From Diplolepis rosae (taxonomy: Eukaryota > Arthropoda > Insecta > Hymenoptera > Diplolepididae): 64,000 nucleotides of DNA. Made by a program: the position numbers and the translations under genes. Below the pieces are notes generated by a model that did no database searches, was not told where the DNA came from, and saw nothing but the letters and a program-made list of their open reading frames with translations. Where the stretch lies: positions 2,510,501 to 2,574,500 of the forward strand of contig JAPYXD010000608.1 of the NCBI GenBank assembly GCA_030998225.1, given 5' to 3'. Shown here one piece after another: positions 56,151 to 64,000 of this stretch (position 1 is its first letter; every line of letters starts with the position of its first letter).

Positions 56151-56559
56151 AAATGCTTGTCAAAAATGATTGAAGTTGGCGAATTTTCGGCGCTCCAATT
56201 AGCTTGCCTGCTGGCCCGGTTCATCGATGGAGAGAAGTGGGGGCTCGCATGCAAAACGTTACCCTCTCCTGAGTCCATCGGCCAATCACGGCGATGCGCG
56301 CTTCCAGGTTTTCAAGATCCTAGACATAATAAAATTCCTTACTTTTTCTAGGAATGTTAATCAAGGGGCGTTAAATATGCCTACTGGCTTACATCAGCGT
56401 TTAGTAGTCAGTCCTATACTTCCAGAAGACGATGCACAAGATAATGTACCTCGAACTCTCCTGATTCGTAGACTTTGGAAGGTTGATCACCACGCCGCCG
56501 TATCACACATCTCAACTTTCCATGCAGCTTATAACGGCTATTTTTATTTCTTTACTACA
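56151..56559. other. no recognised gene
   Basis: Overlapping frames (56157-56577) show no known domain. Confidence 0.4.
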
Positions 56560-56640
56560 AGCGGTCGTAGCCGATAGGCTTAATCGATAGCTTAGTATGC
56601 GTTAGTTATAAGTATAAAGGGTTCGAACCCACAGTAATTA
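56560..56640 (+). repeat. tRNA-derived SINE-like fragment
   Basis: TAGCCGATAGG (56569-56579) resembles a Pol III A box and GGGTTCGAACCC (56619-56630) is a near-perfect B box ~40 bp downstream. The intervening sequence does not fold into a good anticodon arm, so a SINE head or old tRNA pseudogene is likelier than a tRNA gene. Confidence 0.45.
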
Positions 56641-56646
56641 GGAATA

Positions 56647-56897
56647 CACTCAACTTCCACTTATTTTGCCGTTTGGTTATTTTGCGCCACGCCGCTTACT
56701 TATTTTGATTTTATGGTGGGTTTGATATCCCCTCCACGAACCATCAAAATGCAAACGATTTTCCAACTCTTTACAAATAATCAATAAAAAATCGCGAAAA
56801 AAATACAATCGCGTGAGAAGTAGTGGGAATAAGGGGAAATGCAAAATAAGTAAGTTTTTTTCGTTTCAGAGGGCGCAAAATAAGTGCAAGTTGAGTG
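56647..56897. mobile_element. MITE, 251 bp, TA target duplication
   Basis: Ends CACTCAACTTCCACTTATTT and AAATAAGTGCAAGTTGAGTG, flanked by TA on both sides. The inverted match continues through TTGCGCC/GGCGCAA with shifts. Non-coding interior. Confidence 0.8.
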
Positions 56898-57750
56898 TAA
56901 TTTTAATATCGTTTGAACAAGCATTTATATTTGTGGTACGTGTTTGCAATAGCGAGTTAGTGTGTACTTGAAAATAAGTTAAGTATTAAATCATAATAAT
57001 ATGAAGCAGATGGTTTTTCGTTAAAAAATGAGTCATATTTTTAATGAACATTATAACGGGTGACTTCCGCTGGAACTTCAAAAAAATAAATCTATCAAGG
57101 CGGAGCCGAGGTTTCGGGATTACCCACGGTGTCCCCGGCGTTATTCTGGCGGCTTTAAAAAGAGCACCTGACGTCTCCCGACGCCATATTTATAAAACTG
57201 CTTACCTTAAAAAAAAGCTTGCACGCATGCAAAAAAAAGAGCGAGCAAAAAGCAAAACGCTTCCGGCTAGGGCTGGTTGGATATGGGAGGTTCGGATCAG
57301 GTGTTTTGGAGGTTAGGAAAAAGCTTAAACTAAAATATAGAAGCTCTTGCATCAAAATAAAATGAAGATAAATTGAGCAGCATTAATAGCAATTAAAGCT
57401 ACAATTTATTGAAAATAATGGGCAAGGCCCTGAATCAATGCAATCCAAGAAGGATTCAAATTAATATGGCGTAAAACGCCTAAACACTCATGGAAGTCTG
57501 TAACAAAACTCCAAGAGAGCCTGAGAGCCACGTAGGTTACGTGAAATTAATAAAGTTACAAAAACAATTCTTAATGGCCCGGAATATGGTCTCAAAGACT
57601 TACCGGGCTTCTGCTCGCTATTTCGCGCCTTACTTTCTCTAGGTCAAAATCTGTGGCGTCCATTACAATAGTTGAGGATTACTCGTCACAGCTAACGCGT
57701 TAAAGTGTGTGTGCCGTTAAGTTAATATAAAAGGTTTTGAGATGCGTATA
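56898..57750. other. no recognised feature
   Basis: The plus frame 57044-57316 (basic, KKKLARMQKKERAKSK) matches no domain I can name; not called as a gene. Confidence 0.4.
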
Positions 57751-57842
57751 TATATACGTCAATATACGTATATAGGCGTCTATATACGCATATATATATA
57801 TATGCGTATATAGATGCGTATATACGTATATTGACGTATATA
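57751..57842. repeat. 92-bp perfect-type palindrome of TATACG motifs
   Basis: The first 24 bases (TATATACGTC, AATATACGTATATA) are the exact reverse complement of the last 24, with a nested palindrome TATATACGCATATATATATA in the centre. Likely a hairpin-expanded simple repeat. Confidence 0.8.
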
Positions 57843-58779
57843 ACTTACGTGGTTGATTGTGTACGTTTTACGCTAATATACTAGGTTTTGAGATTTCTAG
57901 GTATACAACTCACGCACTACAAATGAGCGTTATAGTTAATATAATAAGTTTTGAGATGCTTATGTATCTAACTTACGCTATTTCTCTCCTTGAGAAGGCA
58001 AGAGAAAGGGTTTTGTCGTATAGTTCTCCTTCCCAGTAGCTGGATAACGGCACAATCCTGGCTGGAGTTAAGTAGTGCTAATCAAGTAGTACAGGAAGCA
58101 TATCAGACAATCCAACTTGCTTGCTAAACACTGGATAAGTTCCTTTTCCGTAGATTCAACTCTCAGAACTCGACTTAATTCGACGATACACGTATTTAAA
58201 GGTACTTTATAATTCACGGCTACCGGACTTGCACCAATTAGGGACCAAGAGTTATGTTCACCAAGTACCGAGATAATCCTTGTATAAGACACCGATAAAG
58301 TTTCGAATATCGAAGGGTCAAATCGTAACACCCATAGTATGACTTGTAGACGGAGTGACTGCCGACGATAAAACTTGTAGACTGAACGGCTACTAGCGAA
58401 AATACAACCAAATACAAGAAGTAAATCTGGGGTTTATATATTATTGATTATTCCTATAGTGGGAAAGCGTTCATATTTTCGTGGATCGGCACGTACCTTG
58501 TAAGTTTGTGGGCCGGCACGTGTCTGGCAGCAATATCAATGACCATACTTGCTGACAATCGCGTAAATGCATGCACTCGCGGCGCGTTCCCACACAGGTC
58601 ATACTATCGGGATCAAAGACCATTGATGCTCGACGCGGTACATCTTTCTCTTGTCTTTCTAGATATGTGACTTACTATATATGTGTTGACAAGTCGGTGC
58701 AATTGTACTAGAGTATAATAGCACTGTCTTATATTTTCATGCTATGCATTGAATATTCTTATTACTTTTATTATTTTAA

Positions 58780-59291
58780 CCCTTAGATGACACATGGGGT
58801 CCAGTGAACCCCACGTCATTTTCGGATGTAATTCTTTATATATTCCTGCTCGAATTGAGACTTGAGGCCCCATCTACCTTTAGTTGGGACATGCAACTAC
58901 CCCTCTATTAGTATAGGGCAGATCAGTTCGTTGGCTGGCGTCTAGGAAGAAGGTACCTTTCCAGTCTGGGGTCCAAAGAATCCCACAGTGTGAGCTCACA
59001 ATAACTACCAGTTCTACCTTAAAGTGTAGTACTTCAAGCTTACTCCCTTCAATCTTTAGGAAAAAATATTCAAAATTAGCAAAAATGTGGTTATTTACGT
59101 GAAAAATCGAAAATTTAAGAAAACAATTTTTCAATAATTTTTAAAAATATGTTCACAACAAAATCTGACCAAGGTCATGTTATACCATTATTTCAGAAGT
59201 ATTCAAATATATCCTGTTAAGTTTTCAGAGCAATACATTGAAAACTCTATGAAATATTTATGCAATTATTTTGAAGTGTGTCATCTAAGGG
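58780..59291. mobile_element. piggyBac-type MITE, 512 bp
   Basis: Termini CCCTTAGATGACACA and TGTGTCATCTAAGGG are flanked exactly by TTAA (58776-58779 and 59292-59295). CCC...GGG ends and the TTAA target are diagnostic of piggyBac mobilisation. No transposase; the minus frame 58880-59134 has no piggyBac motifs. Confidence 0.85.
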
Positions 59292-59688
59292 TTAATGTAG
59301 TATTTGGGTTATTCTTCAGATCCCCAATAATGTGATTGATCTCTTTTGATTGAATATTATTATTTGCTCATTGATTATTGGCTATTGCTAATTATTATTA
59401 ACCATTCAATGATCGTTGTTAACAATAATGCATATTATTGTTATTAGCTTTCTCGAAATAATTATTAATTTTCATTAACCTAGTTTAATACTTTATCGAC
59501 GCAAGGTAGAGATCTTATTTTATACGATGTTTATATACGCTCAACTGTCTTGCACATAATTATCGAGTTATTCATTAGAGGTATTTTCCTATTGTTATTG
59601 TAATGACAAACATTGATCAATTATATAAGTAAGAGACTCGATCGATTCAGGAAAGGGCGAGCGGAAAATAAAAAGACCAAGTATCTTC

Positions 59689-60280
59689 TTAGCTCAAAGT
59701 AGCGACGTTTGCAATGCTAAAACTTGGACCAAGGGAAACTATATCAATGATGTCTGATGGTATGTGTGTATTGTTGAGATTTTTGAACCAGCTATCGTTA
59801 TTTGATAAGAGTTGTTTTTGTTTGCAATACTGTAATGATTTAAATTTGGTTTTGCATTTTAAAAAACTGTTTCGACAAACAGAATAAAATTTTTCATTGG
59901 AAAGGTAGAAAAACTTATCTTTAATATCTTTGGTGAGATTCATGGCTGTGATTTTATTTTTGTTTTTTTTTCCCGTGACTTATTCAAAAAATTGATGTAA
60001 AAGTTAATATCTTGAATCGCAAGTTTCAATAGTTTAGATAAACAGTACTTATTGAAATTATTGAACTTGTTTTTACAAGTCTTATTAAAAAAGCTAACAT
60101 ATTTTATTTGATGTCCATAGAGATTGTCGATGTGTTGAGGCATGAGATCATGACTTTTACAATTCAGAAGGAATTGAAGTTTAGCAGTAGACTCGGCCAA
60201 AAGGCAATTCGTAGTAGAAAATTGTTTGAGAAGGTTCTTCATATTTTGTTCATAGTGCCTTTCGATAAATTGGAAAAAAT
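59689..60280 (-). pseudogene. Penelope-like protein, N-terminal part (inverted)
   Basis: From about 60280 the minus strand reads FIERHYEQNMKNLLKQFSTT, ESTAKLQFLLNCKSHDLMPQ and SLLKLAIQDINFYINFL(N-shifted). After a frameshift at ~59942 it reads DKFFYLSNEKFYSVCRNSF and IPSDIIDIVSLGPSFSI. This matches the helical N-terminal region that precedes RT in Penelope-like proteins, including the IPxxxxxxLSLGPxF element. It then runs into terminal sequence at AACGTCGCT, the point that follows the hammerhead cleavage triplet at the other end. Opposite in direction to its own RT. Confidence 0.65.
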
Positions 60281-60298
60281 TTGATGTTACCAGTAATG

Positions 60299-60379
60299 GT
60301 GAGTCTGTTTCTAACCCAATACTCGGATTTAATGAATGGTCAAAGTTATAAGTTTTTTTTTCACTTCCGCAGACAAAGG
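60299..60379 (+). other. spliceosomal intron inside the Penelope-like element
   Basis: GTGAGT at 60299 to TTTTTTTTTCACTTCCGCAG ending near 60379. Removing these ~81 bp joins ...FDVTSN to DKGNLTICLN, restoring the conserved VTxxDKGN start of the Penelope RT domain. Introns are known in Penelope-like elements, unusually for retroelements. Confidence 0.7.
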
Positions 60380-61890
60380 TAACCTCACTATTTGTCTTAA
60401 CAAATCTGAATGCAACACAAAGATGTTAAAACTCCTTTCTGATGATCTACGTACAAACTACTGGACAAAAAAAAACCGTTAAAAAAGCTTCAAGAAAACA
60501 CATATGTAATTTTGAAATCTTTTAATGACAATGAGTTCTTAAAATACAAACACCATAATAATCAACTGACCTTAACCAGCACTGTTCTAGCTAGGTGCTA
60601 TGGATTACCAAAAATACATAAAAAAGATATTCCTCTCCGTCCTATTATTTCTCTCATCAACAGCCCAACTTATTTTTTAGCCAAAATTCTCTACGAAGTA
60701 TTGAAAGATAACCTGAATACTCCTATCTCTCACATTAACAATAGTTTCGAATTAAAAGAAAAAATTAAAGACATAATCATTGATGATGACCACATACTTA
60801 TATCTCTTGACGTCAGCTCGTTATTTACCAACATTCCAAGCAAATTGGTTTTGGAAAGTTTAGACAAAAGATGTCTCCTTATTCATCAAAACTGTAAAAT
60901 ACCGTTCAAAGAAATCGCCAATTGTTCTAAATTCCTGTTTGAAAATACGCTTTTTAGTTTTAATGGCAATGTTTATCAACAAATCGAAGGCACTCCTATG
61001 GGTTCACTTATATCACCGTTGTTTGCTGACATTGTAATGGATAATTTGGAAGTTTATTGTTTACATAAACTGAAAATCAATCATAATTGTAGCCCCCTTT
61101 TTTACTACAGATATGTAGATGACACTATTTTATGTGTTCACAAAAAACATGTCGATTTAATAATTAACACTTTCAATTCATATTCCTCCAATTTACAATT
61201 CACGTTCGAATTAGAACACAATAAAAGAATTAATTTTTTAGATATGACTTTAATCAGACACCAGAATTGCATTATTACCGATTCGTTTCAAAAACCATCT
61301 TCTTCTGGTAGAATGATTAACTATCTTTCAAATCATCCAATTCAACATAAAAAAAACATTGTTTATAATCTTGTGGATAAAGCGTTGTTATTGTCTGAAA
61401 AAATGTCCCACAATAAAAATCCAGTCAAAGTAAAATCTTTATTAACTAAGAATAATTACCCAATCAACTTTATTGAAAATAATGTAAAAAGACGTATGTC
61501 TAAAATAAAATATTACTTTTTATATAATAATAATAATAATAATAAAAAAATAGTAAGCCAAGCTATATTTACTGACAAACTACAAAAGTTCATATTCCAT
61601 TCATAAAAGAAAAAATTTGTTTGAAACTATCACAGATTTTTCAGAAATATAATTTTAGATCAAGAACAAGTTTACTTGCAAAACCTGCCCAGCGACATAC
61701 ATAGGTGAGACAAAGAGGTCTTTAAAAACACGCATTAATGAGCATAAAAACGAGAAAAGTACAGAATCTGTAATTTGTCAACATCAAATGAATTACGATC
61801 ATGAATTTAATTGGGAAGAAACTAAAATTATAGATCGGGAATCAAATTATAAAAAAGAGATTAACGTCAAAAATGATACACATAAAATCT
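60380..61890 (+). pseudogene. Penelope-like reverse transcriptase and GIY-YIG endonuclease
   Basis: RT begins DKGNLTICLNKSECNTKMLK. A frameshift in an A-run near 60470 precedes the long frame 60512-61606. That frame carries ARCYGLPKIHKKDIPLRPII (Penelope signature), HILISLDVSSLFTNIP, YQQIEGTPMGSLISPLFADI, YYRYVDDTILCVHK (catalytic DD ~61115), INFLDMTLIR and a C-terminal thumb. After a stop at 61604 another frame (~61660-61890) reads FTCKTCPATYIGETKRSLKT, RINEHKNEK, the Cys-containing GIY-YIG domain with the Arg and His of its active site. This is the Penelope/Poseidon type of PLE. Non-functional owing to frameshifts. Confidence 0.88.
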
Positions 61891-62282
61891 AATCGCAATA
61901 GTATTAAGAAAAAAGAAGATATTCATACTTTAAACAAAATTTATTTCCCAATACTCAAATTAATAAATTCATGACTGACTTCTATATTTAAACCTCTTCG
62001 ATAGACATATACCAGTTTACAATATTTCTTTATGCTTCTTACTTGTATTAGTCATTAAATAAATAAATGAATACAACGAGTGATCATGATATACCTTCAG
62101 TAGACAGAACACCGTCGGCTCAAATATGTTTTGAGGAAAAAAAAAATATTTTTGACTTGTTCACAATTTTAGTTTTAATTTGAACCGAACCCTTAAGGTG
62201 ATTTTAATTTCTGTGAATTTGAACTATAAATGTATTATACCTATATGTGTTTAGTGAATTAATAATTTCCTTTTTAATAAAT

Positions 62283-62325
62283 TAGCCTGATGAGGTTGGC
62301 AAACCAAGCCAACGAAACGTCGCTA
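62283..62325 (+). ncRNA. hammerhead ribozyme of the Penelope-like element
   Basis: TAGC, CTGATGA (62287-62293), G, stem II GTTGGC/GCCAAC (62295-62300, 62308-62313), GAAAC (62314-62318), GTC, GCTA. Core bases all agree with the hammerhead consensus. Stem I is TAGC/GCTA and stem III only AC/GU. Cleavage is expected after GUC. Such minimal forms in Penelope-like elements cleave mainly as dimers across tandem terminal repeats. Confidence 0.85.
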
Positions 62326-62402
62326 CTTTGACCTAAGAAGATACTTGGTCTTTTTATTTTCTGTTGGCCCTTTCCTGAATCGATCGAGTCTCTTATACTT
62401 AA

Positions 62403-62711
62403 TCATGGAGGGCGATAACTTCTACCATTCAATTCAAATCGTTTTGAAGTGAACGGAATAAATGATAATCGGATGGTGCAAGGTCAGGATTACGAGGTCT
62501 GTCCGGAAAATAAAGCGAATATTAGATAACTTTTTGGTTTTATAGTATTTATTCTAGGTTCTTTTTATCGAGAAGGAGAAATTGTTAATAAAACGAAGGC
62601 TCAAGACGTTAAATTAGTTTTTGTAAGCACATGTATATGGTTCATTCCATATCAGATTTACAATCAAAATTTTGATTTACCTGAAATTTTTTTTCCTCGT
62701 TCTAGAGAGGA
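62403..62711. other. no recognised feature
   Basis: Spacer between the Penelope-like element and the terminal palindrome. It starts with ATCATGGAGGG, which also occurs beside the hammerhead remnant at 29.3 kb. Confidence 0.4.
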
Positions 62712-64000
62712 AAAAAAATGACAAGTATTTTTTTTCAATATGATATGTAAATTTTTCAAGTTATTGATTTTTTTATTTTCAAAGTGCAAAAAATGTTTTT
62801 TTTCAATACTGCTTCTAATATTCAGCGAAGAGTATAGAATACATAAATGAAATATGCCATGGGATCTACTATTAAGTCCATGCTTTGATGAAAACTCCAG
62901 AAACGGTATTTAGTACTTTCTATGCAACAATTAAGTAAACAAATGGAATTATCTCAAAAAGGGACATGTCTAAATTGAATCATTTTTTGTGTAATTTGTT
63001 CGTTAAGTACACAGAACTTTATGTCAAAATTTTGTAGTGGACCGTTTGATACTTTTCGAGAAAAATTTTTTTTTTCGTGACCGCGCGCTTGGAGTGCGCA
63101 ACGCGAAGTATAGAGTCGAGCGCACTCAAACATTTGTAAGTGGGTCTACCATATTCCGATGAGGACTTTATGCAGTTCCCACAAATAAAAGTCGGTAAAT
63201 AATAAAAAGTCTTTTGAGAAAGAAACACTGTTTAATTCGAAAGCAGTCATGTAATTTATTAACAATGCACTTTTACATCCAATACTTTCAAATAAATGAA
63301 AATTCAATTGTTGACAGTTTGTAATGTTTGTAATGGTGTCGTTATTTGATCATACACAAACATTTTAATTGATGCCGTCAAGATTGGATAATTACCTTTA
63401 ATGTTATAAACAAAAAACTAAAAAAAGTGCGATTTTTTGGTCTAAAATGTTGATAAAAAATTTATGAATCATATTTCATTGTCCAAAACATGACACAATT
63501 ACTCTATGACCAACCTTTCTTCTGATGGCGCAGTCCGTTTTCTGAAATAAATAATGTCATAAATCATTCATAATAAATGCCCTGTTGCTTGGACTATCGA
63601 CTCTATACTTCGCGTTGCGCGCTTCAAGTGCACGGTCACACAAAAAAAATTTTTCTCGAGAAGTATCAAACGGTCCACTACCAAATTTTGACACAAAGTT
63701 CTGAGTACTTAACGAACAAATTACACACAAAATGATTCAATTCAAACATGTCCCTTTTGAGATAATTTCATTTGTTTACTTAATTGTTGCATAGAAAGTA
63801 CTAAATACCGTTTCTGAGTTTTCATCAAAGCATGGACTTAATAGTAGATCCCATGGCATATTTTATTTATGTATTTTATACTCTTCGTTGATAATTAGAA
63901 GCAGTATTGAAAAAAACATTTTTTGCACTTTGAAAATAAAAAAATCAATAACTTGAAAAATTTACATATCATATTGAAAAAAAATACTTGTCATTTTTTT
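62712..64000. mobile_element. giant palindrome, cut by the window end
   Basis: The left arm 62712-63119 pairs with the right arm 63597-64000 at well over 90 percent identity by eye. The ~480-bp spacer between them is AT-rich and non-coding. The last bases of the window still pair, so the element continues outside. The arm centre contains GCGCGC-type GC sequence next to poly-T. A foldback transposon with long TIRs is the likely identity; no transposase is visible. Confidence 0.85.

Larger units (their letters stand above)
59625..62402 (+). mobile_element. Penelope-like retroelement with inverted 5' segment
   Basis: Contains a Penelope-type RT followed by GIY-YIG endonuclease on the plus strand, an N-terminal coding part on the minus strand, a spliceosomal intron and a hammerhead motif before the 3' end. 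The terminal ~85 bp (62318-62402: CGCTACTTTG...CGATCGAGTCTC) recur in inverted form at 59625-59710, so the whole copy is flanked by inverted terminal segments. Confidence 0.85.

Noticed and set aside
56560..56640. A functional tRNA gene
   Set aside because: A and B box-like sequences are present, but no convincing cloverleaf or anticodon arm could be folded.
57044..57316. Basic 90-codon plus-strand frame
   Set aside because: No known domain, no splice context and no TE neighbour to support it.

Overview
The window looks like a stretch of an insect nuclear genome, probably hymenopteran judging by the mariner, LOA/R1-type LINE and other transposon families, though the species cannot be fixed from sequence alone. 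It is AT-rich with GC-rich islands where retroelements sit. It has spliceosomal introns, nested transposons, a 5S-rRNA-derived fragment and no bacterial-style operons. Most of it is transposable-element (TE) debris.

The one host gene I can support is a glycerol kinase (FGGY family) on the minus strand, seen as four phase-compatible exons: 50423-50635, 16476-16586, 16144-16400 and 7926-8131. Each has AG/GT borders, and the joined frame follows the conserved middle and C-terminal half of the enzyme with no stop. The first and last exons of the gene lie outside the window. The introns are about 33.8 kb (16587-50422), 75 bp (16401-16475) and 8.0 kb (8132-16143), so nearly everything else here is intron content. 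Two nucleotide-binding motifs are altered, so the product may be a divergent paralogue or a decaying copy.

Region by region: 1-3.2 kb holds a palindrome, two mariner pieces and a LINE ORF1 piece. 4.4-6.2 kb is a GC-rich LTR-like block with a repeated two-hairpin module. 6.3-7.2 kb is a foldback element. 8.4-11.0 kb is a nested stack: a long-TIR transposon, split by a hAT-like element, itself carrying two MITEs. 11.3 kb has a 5S-derived piece. 17.5-22.3 kb is a near full-length but broken LINE. 23.6-25.4 kb is a degraded Copia element. 25.7-26.3 kb is a tandem duplication. 26.8-29.3 kb is a CENPB-type transposase remnant followed by a Gypsy element, which ends at a Penelope-like remnant with a hammerhead ribozyme motif. 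32.7-33.7 kb is a mariner with another transposon end inside it. 34 kb has a pre-miRNA-like hairpin. 35 kb has a third mariner lineage. 39.3-42.7 kb is a 3.45-kb transposon with very long TIRs rich in AGGTCA motifs, also carrying the two-hairpin module and a minisatellite resembling the U1 snRNA 5' end. 43.2-44.9 kb is a complete-ended Tc1/mariner-superfamily element. 45-50 kb holds more transposase wrecks. 52-56.1 kb is a Ty3/Gypsy element on the minus strand. 56.5-57 kb has a SINE-like piece and a MITE. 58.8-59.3 kb is a piggyBac-type MITE. 59.6-62.4 kb is a Penelope-like element with RT, GIY-YIG domain, its own intron and a hammerhead motif. 62.7-64.0 kb is a giant palindrome cut by the window end.

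The most unusual signals are the exploded glycerol kinase gene, the two-hairpin module whose stems covary across three loci, the tandem U1-5'-end-like repeat, and the Penelope element with its inverted 5' part.
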